Part shown: positions 7,105 to 15,057 of the stretch, piece by piece
Layout of the letters: each line of letters opens with the position of its first letter
Numbering within the stretch: position 1 is the first letter of the stretch
Assembly (NCBI RefSeq): GCF_002866925.1
Contig: NZ_PKUQ01000013.1
Coordinates: 1-64,000, forward strand
Direction of reading: 5' to 3'
Source of the DNA: Cohaesibacter celericrescens
GTDB lineage: Bacteria > Pseudomonadota > Alphaproteobacteria > Rhizobiales > Cohaesibacteraceae
Length of the DNA: 64,000 bases
Notes under the pieces: generated by a model
Told to the model about the DNA's origin: nothing
What the model saw: only the letters and a program-made list of their open reading frames with translations
The model's database searches: none
Made by a program: the position numbers and the translations under genes

Positions 7105-7809
7105 TTAGTCAATATAGAGTCTAGCTCGGGTTTTCACTGCGAGCTTTTCAAGTTTGGATATACGCGCATAAGATCTAGCTGCAGTAGTATATGCAAACCG
7201 AATTGTTTTGGAAATTTTCCTAAAGTCGTCATTTCTTTCATTGAAGCATTGACTAAATTTACCAGTGTCATGTTTGTAAGTGTTGTTGAAAACGGTAATC
7301 CATGGATACATTTCATCGGTGGAAACGTCTATATCCTCGACTTCGGAAAATTTGTAATAATTTTTTTTGTATTCATCAATGGCGCAATAGAATCGGCCAA
7401 TAACACTAATGACATTGTCAGATCTGCTAATTTTCTCAGGCGTATTGAAGAAGTCATTCACATTTATAGTTGGAACGCGATAGGTCTCAAAGTCATCTTT
7501 GCCAGTTCTAAGGTTTGGAATAACATCGCATTCAAAAATTGCTTGTTCAATTTTGCCGGACAATTCTGTGAGATTTCTGACTTCTTTTTCAATCGCATCA
7601 ACTTTTGCATGAATTCTAGGGGTTTGGGCTTGCTGAATGAGTGGCCTGAGGGTTGTCAGCCCAACAAACACGCCGACAATTGCAGCGGCCCAACCACTGT
7701 TGGCATCCCAAACCTCGAGAAAACGATGGGCACCAAACCACGAATAGGCGAACGTCGCGCACAAAACCACAATCAACCCGCCAAGCATTCCGACAAAAAA
7801 CGACTTCAT
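7105..7809 (-). CDS. Membrane protein with cytoplasmic helical domain, accessory gene
   Basis: A 234-residue protein with two hydrophobic segments at the N-terminus (residues about 4-22 and 38-56) and then a helical segment (IHAKVDAIEKEVRNLTELSG) likely to coil. The rest is soluble and lysine-rich. The start at 7809 has TTGGAG eight bases upstream. It runs opposite to the early genes on both sides and is visibly more AT-rich, marks of a lysogenic-conversion gene added later. Possible roles are superinfection exclusion or abortive infection; no motif decides. The long rightward open frame over the same bases is a shadow. Confidence 0.6.
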   Translation of the reverse strand: MKSFFVGMLGGLIVVLCATFAYSWFGAHRFLEVWDANSGWAAAIVGVFVGLTTLRPLIQQAQTPRIHAKVDAIEKEVRNLTELSGKIEQAIFECDVIPNLRTGKDDFETYRVPTINVNDFFNTPEKISRSDNVISVIGRFYCAIDEYKKNYYKFSEVEDIDVSTDEMYPWITVFNNTYKHDTGKFSQCFNERNDDFRKISKTIRFAYTTAARSYARISKLEKLAVKTRARLYID

Positions 7810-7888
7810 AAAGTTGCTCCAATACACACGATATCAATCATTACGCGAGTCGACCGACCCTGCCAATTAGGGAGGGCGTTGTAATGGA

Positions 7889-8179
7889 TCAGCTTGCCTT
7901 TTTGTCTTCCTCAACGATTTTTGCCAGTGCGTCATTGATGCGGGTTTGCCAGCCTTTGCCGCCTTCACGGAAATACTCGACGATATCGGCATCCAGCCGC
8001 AGAGTAACGGGCTTTTTGGGTGTGTCAGACACCGGACGGCCGCGCTTGATCGGACGTGTTGGTGTGATGCCCAATTCTGCAAAGAGTTCCTTGCCGGTGC
8101 GGAGGTTTTGGATTTCTGGATCGGTCAATGGTGCAACATCTTCATCGATCATGAAGGGATCGGGTTTCTTAGATGCCAT
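7889..8179 (-). CDS. BrnA-family antitoxin-like protein, no toxin partner
   Basis: A 96-residue protein whose C-terminal half (GRPVSDTPKKPVTLRLDAD, then GKGWQTRINDALAKIV) is the ribbon-helix-helix of the BrnA family, which normally binds and neutralises the RNase BrnT and represses the brnTA promoter. No BrnT-like frame exists on either side, so it is an orphan and probably acts as a DNA-binding regulator. The start at 8179 is fixed by AAGGAGG nine bases upstream; an ATG at 8239 is too far. It is divergent from the gene at 8317, with a perfect palindrome between them. Confidence 0.75.
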   Translation of the reverse strand: MASKKPDPFMIDEDVAPLTDPEIQNLRTGKELFAELGITPTRPIKRGRPVSDTPKKPVTLRLDADIVEYFREGGKGWQTRINDALAKIVEEDKKAS

Positions 8180-8272
8180 AATTTCTAGCCTCCTTATCGT
8201 GAATACACTTTTGTCGGTTCTTTTTCGACTTGGCGCCACCTTATTTAATCATACAACACTCACAAAATCACT

Positions 8273-8294
8273 ATTTATTGTACCTACAATAAAT
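8273..8294. promoter_or_regulatory. Perfect 22-bp operator-like palindrome
   Basis: Arms ATTTATTGTA (8273-8282) and TACAATAAAT (8285-8294) are exact inverted repeats around CC. It lies 22 bases before the ATG at 8317 and between two divergent genes, one of which encodes a ribbon-helix-helix protein. This symmetry and placement fit an operator; BrnA-like binding is inference. The rest of 8180-8316 is AT-rich intergenic DNA. Confidence 0.6.
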
Positions 8295-8316
8295 GAGGGT
8301 TCTTCGGGAGAAAACC

Positions 8317-8628
8317 ATGCCTGATAATGCAAAAAATTTCTTTCAAGAAGCCCTGACCCGCGCTCGTGACAATGGCCAAGCGCCGGACAAATGGGTGGTG
8401 AATGGTCATGTGGCGACTGCGTTGATGCTGACCAAACAAAACCATGACACCAACTTTATCGACATGGTCGACATGAAGAACAAGCCCTTGGTCGTGCTCG
8501 GGTTACCCGTTGTAAAAAGCTGGAAGATAGACCCGATGATTGTGATGTTGGCCGAAGGCAAGAAAGGCTTGTCTTGTTTTGCCATTCCTCTGGTTCTGGA
8601 CCTCACCGAACTGGAGCCAAATTCATGA
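8317..8628 (+). CDS. Hypothetical phage early protein
   Basis: A 103-residue protein starting MPDNAKNF with GGGAGA before the ATG; an in-frame ATG at 8293 lies inside the palindrome and is unlikely. Sequence is of a small globular protein with alternating hydrophobic strands in the second half (PLVVLGLPVVKSWKI). No family recognised. It opens the second early transcription unit leading to the helicase gene. Confidence 0.55.
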   Translation: MPDNAKNFFQEALTRARDNGQAPDKWVVNGHVATALMLTKQNHDTNFIDMVDMKNKPLVVLGLPVVKSWKIDPMIVMLAEGKKGLSCFAIPLVLDLTELEPNS

Positions 8629-8668
8629 TTTCGCAGCACAAAGGCCCGTCCCAACCAAGGGAAATATC

Positions 8669-9340
8669 ATGACAAATGAAATGAATGACGTAACTCGATC
8701 CATTGTTGGCGTAAACGCGATGAATGTGGCGATGGCCGTGGGCCATGTGGCAGCCTTAGCGCTGGTAACGCAAATGCGGGACGGCGGACGAGAGGAAAAC
8801 GAGCTGTATTATCGCCTGTTTAAGCCATTGGAAGAGGAGCGAGAGACAGAGCAGGATATTGAATTGATGGCGCAATATGTGGCCGATCGGCCAGAGAATG
8901 TGTCGGGCGAACAATTGTTTCGCAAATGCGCTGAGTTGGCCATTCACGATGCACCTGCTGGCAGCTTTTTTGACCAGTCTATTGAAGTGCAGATCGGCTA
9001 TCGCTTGTTCGCCAAATCTTGTCGGTTGGTGGCTGTCGATCTGCAAATCGAACAGCGGGAAGAGCAATCCAGACTTGAGCGGGCCAAGCAGGAACGCAGA
9101 CCCATACCATTTGAAGATCAGACTTACGCGGCCGATGAAGGGCCATTGGTCAAGGATCCTGTGCATGAGGCCGCACAGAAGGCCATTGCAGAAATGCCAA
9201 TCACCAAGGCGGCAATCAAAGAGCCCGTCCAGCAGGATGATGCGCCCGAACAGCCGATGTCTATCGGTGAACGGCCGGTGGCCCATCAAGGCAAAGCCAA
9301 ACGTGGTGGCGCTCGTGTGCCCAAAACCGCACCAAAATAA
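8669..9340 (+). CDS. Hypothetical phage early protein with charged C-terminus
   Basis: A 223-residue protein. The N-terminal two thirds are helical and acidic (EENELYYRLFKPLEEERE); the last 60 residues are low-complexity, rich in P, K and A, ending in a basic tail (AKRGGARVPKTAPK). The start at 8669 has AAGGGA upstream; the longer frame from 8579 overlaps the previous gene and lacks a ribosome site. No known motif. Between a small early gene and the helicase, so replication or recombination help is possible but not shown. Confidence 0.55.
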   Translation: MTNEMNDVTRSIVGVNAMNVAMAVGHVAALALVTQMRDGGREENELYYRLFKPLEEERETEQDIELMAQYVADRPENVSGEQLFRKCAELAIHDAPAGSFFDQSIEVQIGYRLFAKSCRLVAVDLQIEQREEQSRLERAKQERRPIPFEDQTYAADEGPLVKDPVHEAAQKAIAEMPITKAAIKEPVQQDDAPEQPMSIGERPVAHQGKAKRGGARVPKTAPK

Positions 9341-9358
9341 GAAGAAAGCAGGTTTGCT

Positions 9359-11182
9359 GTGACGGCATCAGGCGTACAAAAAATTCGGGATGCGGTAATG
9401 CCCGCTCTGCGAGAAGTGACTAGGGAACAGGGGCGGCGGAAAGAGGCCACCCCTGTTCCCATTGCGCCGGATTACAGACGAGGGGATGCATATGCCGGTG
9501 AATGGATGCCCAATGACATCGGCTTGCCGCCTGATTGTCCGGTCCAACCTCTGGGTATGGATGGTGACACAATATATCTGGTGGATGCTATGGGACAATT
9601 GGCAGCAGTTGGTCCGTCCAGCTTTGGCCAAGCCTTCATTCAACGTCTGTTTGGCCGCCATATTGGCTATGCTTATTGGGCGTGGCCAGCGCATAGCAAA
9701 GAGAACGGGATTTCTGGATTTAAGGCCGAAAAGGTGCGCGAAACCTTCTATACGGCCGCTGATAACAAGGGCCTTTGGAACGCTGTCGAGAAGGTGCGCG
9801 GACTTGGTGCCTGGCGTGGCGACGATGGCGAGCTGATCCTGCATTGTGGCGATTGTCTCTGGATCGATGGCCAGCGCGTCGAGACCGGAGAAAACGGCCA
9901 ATATTTCTATCCAAGGCGGCCGCATATTCATGGGCCGTGGGAAGAGACGGTGACGCATGATGACAATCCTGCGCGGAACCTGTTCCGGATCCTCAAGACA
10001 TGGAACTGGAAGCGGCCAGAGGTGGATCCGCTGTTGTTTATGGGGTGGCTCGGGGTTGGCATATTGGGCGGTGCCTTGGAATGGCGTCCATCGATGTTTC
10101 TGATCGGGGACAAGGCCGTGGGCAAATCGACCTTGCAGGCCATTGTTAGCCAAGTGTTGGGCGACGGGCTTGTGTCTTCAACCGACACCACACCGGCAGG
10201 GATTTATCAGCGCGTGGGCAATGGCTCTTTGCCCGTCGCCATCGACGAGCTCGAGGCGGAAGCGGACAACCGGCGTGTGACCGGTGTTGTCAAACTTGCG
10301 CGTCTTGCAGCCAGTGGGGGCCTTATGTTGCGCGGTGGGCAGGATCATAACGGAGTCGAATTTCAGGCGCGATCCACATTCCTGTTCTCTGCCATCAATC
10401 CGCCTCCACTGGCACCGCAAGATCTCTCTCGCATGGCCATCCTGTCCATCGATAAGCTGGATATGGACGGGGCAAGCGAACCGCCAAAGCTGGATCCGAA
10501 CACTGGCCCAAAGCTCATGCGGCGCATGGTGGATCAATGGGGTCTGTATGATGGCACATGGCAGGCCTATCGCGAGGCTCTGCGCGATGGTGGCCATGAT
10601 AGCCGAGGGCAGGACACTTACGGCACGTTCCTTGCCTGCGCTCACCTCATGTTGGGCGATGAAGGCGTCGAGGAGGCCGGCTATCGGGCCGATGACCTGT
10701 CCGGTTGGGCCGACGTGTTGGCCGCGCAAAGCCTATCGGAAAAAGAAACTGCCGAGGAAAACTGGAAGGCTTGTCTCGAGCATCTTCTGACCAGTCGCGT
10801 CGATGCCTGGCGCAATGGGTCACAGCATACGATCGGGGCGCTCCTAGAAGGATATAGGGACAGTGGCAACAGCTATGTTGATGTGGCCAAGGCTCGAGAG
10901 CTGTTGGCTCAGGTGGATCTTGGTTTGCTGCCTAGAGGCGCGAACAAGATCGACAAGAGCAGTGACTATCTGGCGGTCCCGAACAAGGGGCCGAACCTGA
11001 CCAGCCTGTTTGACGGGATGCCTTGGGGCAACAGTGTATGGACCTATGCACTGCGACAAGGGCCGTCAGACATCATCGAATACCGCAAGGAATACAACAA
11101 GGTAAAGATTGGCGGTGTGTCGCGGCGCGTGACGCTGGTCAACCTGACAGCATTTGAAATCTATGCGGAGGAAGTGGGGTGA
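9359..11182 (+). CDS. Phage P-loop helicase / primase-helicase-like ATPase
   Basis: A 607-residue protein with Walker A G250-DKAVGKS (GDKAVGKST) and Walker B-like AIDELE (D296, E297), followed by a sensor region RSTFLFSAINPP. The layout resembles helicases of the phage D5/superfamily 3 type and DUF927-like ATPases that unwind the phage origin. It probably works with the Toprim primase at 6002. The start is a GTG at 9359 with GCAGG upstream. It ends two bases before the antitoxin gene that comes from the other strand, so early rightward transcription converges on the toxin-antitoxin operon. Confidence 0.75.
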   Translation: MTASGVQKIRDAVMPALREVTREQGRRKEATPVPIAPDYRRGDAYAGEWMPNDIGLPPDCPVQPLGMDGDTIYLVDAMGQLAAVGPSSFGQAFIQRLFGRHIGYAYWAWPAHSKENGISGFKAEKVRETFYTAADNKGLWNAVEKVRGLGAWRGDDGELILHCGDCLWIDGQRVETGENGQYFYPRRPHIHGPWEETVTHDDNPARNLFRILKTWNWKRPEVDPLLFMGWLGVGILGGALEWRPSMFLIGDKAVGKSTLQAIVSQVLGDGLVSSTDTTPAGIYQRVGNGSLPVAIDELEAEADNRRVTGVVKLARLAASGGLMLRGGQDHNGVEFQARSTFLFSAINPPPLAPQDLSRMAILSIDKLDMDGASEPPKLDPNTGPKLMRRMVDQWGLYDGTWQAYREALRDGGHDSRGQDTYGTFLACAHLMLGDEGVEEAGYRADDLSGWADVLAAQSLSEKETAEENWKACLEHLLTSRVDAWRNGSQHTIGALLEGYRDSGNSYVDVAKARELLAQVDLGLLPRGANKIDKSSDYLAVPNKGPNLTSLFDGMPWGNSVWTYALRQGPSDIIEYRKEYNKVKIGGVSRRVTLVNLTAFEIYAEEVG

Positions 11183-11184
11183 TG

Positions 11185-11556
11185 CTAAACCAAATCGCCG
11201 ACATCGACACTCAAGGCTTCTGCAATGGCTTTGATCGTATCGATGGAGCCGCTTCTGCGGCCGTTTTCAATCTGGGAGATCAGTTCCTGTTTATGCCCGA
11301 TCGTTGCAGCCAGTTGTTTCTGAGTGAAGCCACGATATTTGCGATAGACTTTGACAGGGTTGGTTCCATCAAGCAGCGCGTCAACGACCTCTTCAGGGAA
11401 ATATTCTCCCTCTTCAGCTTTGGCTTTGTCATACAGTTGTTCGTCAGACAGATGCATATCAGCCGCATCTGGCTCGAGGGCGATATAGTCAGCCCAACTC
11501 ATAACCACCTTGTCTGGGAGCCCGTTTTCATCCAGGAGGATTTCAGGAACAGCCAT
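11185..11556 (-). CDS. XRE-type antitoxin of RelE/ParE-like pair
   Basis: A 123-residue protein: an N-terminal toxin-binding part (MAVPEILLDENGLPDKVVMSWADY) and a C-terminal helix-turn-helix (residues about 70-120, RKYRGFTQKQLAATIGHKQE, then SQIENGRRSGS). It should neutralise the toxin at 11566 and repress the operon. It is the second gene, nine bases after the toxin stop, the toxin-first order of HigBA-like systems. Rightward frame 11179-12168 over the same bases is a shadow. Confidence 0.85.
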   Translation of the reverse strand: MAVPEILLDENGLPDKVVMSWADYIALEPDAADMHLSDEQLYDKAKAEEGEYFPEEVVDALLDGTNPVKVYRKYRGFTQKQLAATIGHKQELISQIENGRRSGSIDTIKAIAEALSVDVGDLV

Positions 11557-11565
11557 GTCATTCTC

Positions 11566-11826
11566 CTATCTGTTGTAAACATCGCCACGAGGGCCGATCT
11601 TTTCAATGGAAATGATTTTAATCTCATCATCCCGATCGAACAAAACACGGTAGTCGCCAACTCTCAGACGATACCCGCCTCTACCCTCAAGCGGTCGCAC
11701 ATTCATGTCTTTGCGGTCTGGATCTTCTGCAAGCTTCTTAATCGCGGTTCTGATGCTATTTGCTCTTTTGGGCTGTACGCGCCTCAACGATTTCATTGCC
11801 TGCGACTTGTATTGGACCTTGTACAT
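11566..11826 (-). CDS. RelE/ParE-superfamily toxin
   Basis: An 86-residue basic protein with the family's compact fold signature: YKVQYKSQAMKSLRR, then LEGRGGYRLRVGDYRVLFD and the final strand EIKIISIEKIGPRGDVY. Relatives cleave mRNA on the ribosome (RelE) or poison gyrase (ParE); the conserved basic and aromatic residues here (R in YRLRVGDYR, K/R near the C-terminus) fit the RelE group. With the downstream antitoxin it probably stabilises the prophage or acts in phage competition. Confidence 0.9.
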   Translation of the reverse strand: MYKVQYKSQAMKSLRRVQPKRANSIRTAIKKLAEDPDRKDMNVRPLEGRGGYRLRVGDYRVLFDRDDEIKIISIEKIGPRGDVYNR

Positions 11827-11854
11827 GCGTGCTTAGTGCCTTTGATATGCTACG

Positions 11855-11883
11855 AATATAACTATGAGTTATGTTTATGTCAA
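11855..11883 (-). promoter_or_regulatory. Toxin-antitoxin promoter with spacer operator
   Basis: On the minus strand TTGACA (11883-11878), 17 nt, TATATT (11860-11855). Between them is the palindrome ATAACT-ATG-AGTTAT (11858-11872), which overlaps the -10. Transcription would start near 11848 and reach the toxin ATG at 11826. The palindrome is the likely operator for autorepression by the antitoxin. Confidence 0.7.
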
Positions 11884-12215
11884 TGCATTGGTGCATGCGA
11901 AGGGCATCGTGTTAAACGCTATGTTCGCGTCTACGTAACAGCCTACGCTTCAATTTATCACTCAAAGATCATCAACGACAAGCACATTAAGCGCCGGTCG
12001 GTTCCCCGACCCAAATGCCAACGGGATAAGCCACGATGTTCCCAACTGATATTTTTTTGTCTCAATACCCTGACCCTTCCTCTTAAGAACAGACCGCGCC
12101 TCGTCATGCCTTTTGCAAAGAAGCAAAAGCCCTGCCGGGCTAGCGGACAGTTGACCAGGGGTGGATAGCGCTATGGTCGAATGGCTGCGGAAGGTTCTCC
12201 CGTTCAGACGGGTCC
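11884..12215. other. Non-coding stretch between toxin promoter and repeat array
   Basis: No credible gene. The open frame that crosses it on the plus strand is the tail of the antisense shadow over the toxin-antitoxin genes. A short hairpin CCCGT-TCAG-ACGGG lies at 12200-12213. Nothing else is recognised. Confidence 0.5.
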
Positions 12216-12473
12216 GGGGGCACCAAAGGGACACCAAAAGTTCCACTGGGGACACCTAGGGGACACTTGGTGTCCCCGAACTATCTACATGAAATCAAGG
12301 GGTTAATGCTGTGGTTCCACTGGGGACACCTAATAAGCTTCACGCATACGCGCGCGCACGTATAGAGATATTGGTGTCCCTAGTGTCCCTAGTGGAACTA
12401 TAGAGTTAAGTATCTGAATTAAATAAGAAATTCTGGGGACACTTGCGGGGACACCAAAATCTCAGGTGTCCCC
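12216..12473. repeat. Array of GGGGACACC-type repeats before the terminase genes; possible packaging site or origin
   Basis: About ten copies of a 9-10-bp unit close to GGGGACACC occur in 258 bp in both orientations: forward at 12216, 12228, 12248, 12259, 12322, 12435 and 12447; reverse at 12269, 12373, 12383 and 12465. Larger blocks repeat: GTTCCACTGGGGACACCTA at 12240-12258 and 12314-12332, with an inverted relative at 12371-12399. A second motif TATAGAG(T/A)TA appears at 12361, 12399 and 12519. The array ends 65 bases before the small terminase gene. This suggests a terminase recognition (pac/cos) site; replication-origin iterons are the alternative. Confidence 0.7.
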
Positions 12474-12538
12474 AGACAATCACAAGATCCGCTCTGCGAT
12501 CTGCTCGTTTGAATAAAATATAGAGTTATATCAGATAG

Positions 12539-13168
12539 ATGGCTGACGAAATCGAACAAATGGATCTATTGCAGACCGGTGAAAATGACGGGTGTGAGAG
12601 CACGCCGACGGCGGTTTTCCCTAGCGCTCGGGTGGAAAAGCGTGGGGTGGGCAGGCCAAAAGGGGCGGTTAACAAGAAAACCGAGGCCATCGGCAAGCTA
12701 TACCAGACCAAAGGCTTTCGAGATCCGCTGTTGTTCCAGGGCGAGATCCTGTCTAGCCATCCGCTGGATCTGCATCATTGGTTCGTGGTGATGCAGGCAA
12801 AGGCGCAAGGGATAGCTGCCGACAAAGCCGAAGCCTCTTACAAAGCAGGAACTCTGATCGGTGTGCCATCAATTGCCGAGATCGTAGCGATGCAGACCAA
12901 GGTGGCGGATCAAGTGACGCCCTACATGTATGGCAAGAAACCACTTCAGACCGAGAATAACGATGAACGGCTGCCAATGCTGTTCATTGACCTGGGGGAT
13001 GGCAGCCAATCCGATGCTGATCAACTGGATGATGACAGTCTCTCGATTGGTCTGGCGCTCGAAGACCAAAGTCAACAAAATCAATCACTTAGTACGAATG
13101 GCAATCAAGCGTCTCATGAGAGTACGTCTCATGAAACCGCCAAGCCATTGAAAGGCATGGGAGAATAG
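12539..13168 (+). CDS. Probable small terminase subunit
   Basis: A 209-residue protein placed directly between a repeat array and the large terminase, the usual position of TerS. Residues about 31-45 (EKRGVGRPKGAVNKKT) form an AT-hook-like basic stretch that would bind DNA; a helical core follows (ADKAEASYKAGTLIGVPS, then QVTPYMYGKKP) and the C-terminus is acidic and Q/S-rich. TerS selects phage DNA and regulates the large-subunit ATPase during packaging. The family assignment rests on context and general pattern. Confidence 0.65.
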   Translation: MADEIEQMDLLQTGENDGCESTPTAVFPSARVEKRGVGRPKGAVNKKTEAIGKLYQTKGFRDPLLFQGEILSSHPLDLHHWFVVMQAKAQGIAADKAEASYKAGTLIGVPSIAEIVAMQTKVADQVTPYMYGKKPLQTENNDERLPMLFIDLGDGSQSDADQLDDDSLSIGLALEDQSQQNQSLSTNGNQASHESTSHETAKPLKGMGE

Positions 13169-13171
13169 CAA

Positions 13172-13486
13172 ATGTTCCCACTGATAGATTATCAGCAGGA
13201 AACCCCTGTCATCGTGAGGGGACCGGCATGTTTTGAGCGACCCTTGTCTGAAAATTTTTGCTTCCCCTTGGTTCTGCCTGCTTCATCCGGCCAGCGACAA
13301 AAAGACCAAGCCGAGCGAGAGCCTTCCCCGAAAGCACCCCCCACCCCCCCATATAGGGGTATGGCGAGCCACACCGATCACGATTTTGATCTGGATGAAT
13401 TTGAAAATGTCGCGTTTTCTGGGGCCATAGGTCGGGGGTCGGGGGAAAGCGATAAATTGAAAACCGGAAAAGGGGTGAGGGGATGA
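13172..13486 (+). CDS. Hypothetical protein between the terminase genes
   Basis: A 104-residue frame with GGGAGA before the ATG and a four-base overlap (ATGA) with the large terminase gene, both signs of a real gene. The sequence is low in secondary structure, with a proline-rich centre (SPKAPPTPPYRG) and acidic patch (HDFDLDEFENV). No family recognised. It may be a packaging accessory, or a translated spacer. Confidence 0.45.
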   Translation: MFPLIDYQQETPVIVRGPACFERPLSENFCFPLVLPASSGQRQKDQAEREPSPKAPPTPPYRGMASHTDHDFDLDEFENVAFSGAIGRGSGESDKLKTGKGVRG

Positions 13487-15057
13487 GCTATCAATTCCCG
13501 GGTCAGAGCGAAGCCAACCTCATTGCGCCGGACAATGTCGATATTCGCAAGCTCGTGCAGCTGTATGAGCAAGACGAGGATTTTGATCCCTATCACTTCA
13601 AGCCTGCTGGCCCTGTGTCTAGCGCCTTCATTCGTGATGACATCATGTCGAAGTTCATCATGGGTCCCGTTGGTGGTGGTAAAACTGTCTCCTGTGTTTT
13701 TGCTCGGGTGTTGGCTGCAGCTCGGATGCCGCCATGCAAGGATGGCTGGATCCGCGATCGGTTTGTTGTGGTGCGGACCAGCTTTCGCGATGCGGAGCGC
13801 ACCGTTCTGAACAGTTGGAAACAATGGTTCTCCAAAGACTATCCCGGCTCAAGCTGGACTGGTGGTAACGATAGGCCGGCAACACACACACTGCGCTGGC
13901 GTCTGCCCAACGGGCTCAAAGTTGAAGCTGAAACGTTGTTCCTCGGCATCGGCGATGCCTCGATCGAAGATATCCTTCGTGGCCTTGAAATCTCGGGAGG
14001 CTGGATGAATGAAGCCGACACGCTGGCCAGCAATGTGTTGCGCTATATGGAGCAAAGGACTGGGCGCTATCCCAAAAAGGAAGATCTAGCCGATCCTACA
14101 GCAAAACGCGTCCGGACAATCCTCGGGGACTATAACGCTCCGGATATGGACAACTGGACCTATGAGGATTTGGTTGAAAATGTCGCGCCACACCGGCGAC
14201 TATTCCGCCAGCCATCGGGCCTTTCTCCCAAGGCTGAAAATCTAAGCCGGCTAGAGGCAGACTATTATCAGAAAATTGCAGTCGCTGAACCGGATTGGTA
14301 TGTGCGCCGGATGGTGCATAACGAATATGGATATAGCCGTGAAGGCCTGCCGGTCTATCGCAGCTTTGATCAAAAGCGTCATGTGGCTGCCAAAAAACTG
14401 GATCCAATCGAAGGCCTACCATTGTTGATCGGCATGGATGCGGCGCTCAATCCGGCTGCTATCCTCGGGCAGCCGATGCCAAACGGTCAAATCCGGATCC
14501 TTGATGAAGTTGTACCAGGGCAGGGTTATGGCGCTACGCGCTTCTCTGAGATGCTTGTCGATCTTCTGGACCGTCGATACCCCATGTGCAGCGATATCCG
14601 CCCATGGGCCGATCCTGCAAGCCAGTACGGCGCTGATAGAGAAGGAGGCGAGCTGTCTTGGCTGGAAACCATGCAGGTGGCTTTGGGGATGCCAATCCTC
14701 ATTCCGGCTAACGGTTCAAACGAATTGGGCTTGCGTCTGGGATCCGTCGAAGGCGAACTGACCAAGTTCATCGATGGGCAAACACCGCGGTTGCTGGTCT
14801 CACCTCATTGCAAAATCCTTATCCGCGGTTTCATGTCAGGCTATCGCTTTAAAAAGCTATCGACCGGTGGCGATAAATTTGCGCTGCAGCCTGACAAAAA
14901 CGAATATTCCCACCCTCATGACGGTTTGCAATATCTGGTTTTGGGATATCGCGGCCGGCAGGCTGTTACTGGTACCGGAAGGCAATCAAGCAAACAGGGC
15001 GGGTGGGCATCGCAGGCGAACAAAGGGCGGCAAATAGATCCGCACAAATTCGCATGA
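13483..15057 (+). CDS. terL: Large terminase subunit
   Basis: A 524-residue packaging motor protein. Walker A is G61-PVGGGKT (ending T68); the ATPase domain continues with VVVRTSFRDAERTVLNSW and a Walker B-like region near FLGIGDASIED. The C-terminal nuclease domain shows the first acidic residue in LIGMDAALNP and a later HDGLQYLVLGYRG block. It pumps DNA into the procapsid through the portal and cuts the concatemer. Length and domain order are normal for podovirus terminases. Unlike T7, where the terminase is the last gene, here it opens the late operon. Confidence 0.9.
   Translation: MSYQFPGQSEANLIAPDNVDIRKLVQLYEQDEDFDPYHFKPAGPVSSAFIRDDIMSKFIMGPVGGGKTVSCVFARVLAAARMPPCKDGWIRDRFVVVRTSFRDAERTVLNSWKQWFSKDYPGSSWTGGNDRPATHTLRWRLPNGLKVEAETLFLGIGDASIEDILRGLEISGGWMNEADTLASNVLRYMEQRTGRYPKKEDLADPTAKRVRTILGDYNAPDMDNWTYEDLVENVAPHRRLFRQPSGLSPKAENLSRLEADYYQKIAVAEPDWYVRRMVHNEYGYSREGLPVYRSFDQKRHVAAKKLDPIEGLPLLIGMDAALNPAAILGQPMPNGQIRILDEVVPGQGYGATRFSEMLVDLLDRRYPMCSDIRPWADPASQYGADREGGELSWLETMQVALGMPILIPANGSNELGLRLGSVEGELTKFIDGQTPRLLVSPHCKILIRGFMSGYRFKKLSTGGDKFALQPDKNEYSHPHDGLQYLVLGYRGRQAVTGTGRQSSKQGGWASQANKGRQIDPHKFA

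Noticed and set aside
7096..7884. Rightward open frame over 7105-7809
   Set aside because: Shadow of the leftward membrane protein, which has a ribosome site and sensible membrane segments.
9368..10153. Leftward 261-codon frame inside the helicase gene
   Set aside because: Complete overlap with a strong coding gene carrying Walker motifs; no independent support.
11179..12168. Long rightward open frame of 329 codons
   Set aside because: It is antisense to a clear toxin-antitoxin pair with its own promoter, and its protein is unlike any family.
12216..12473. Repeat array as a CRISPR
   Set aside because: Units are only 9-10 bp, occur in both orientations and have irregular spacing; no cas genes are present.
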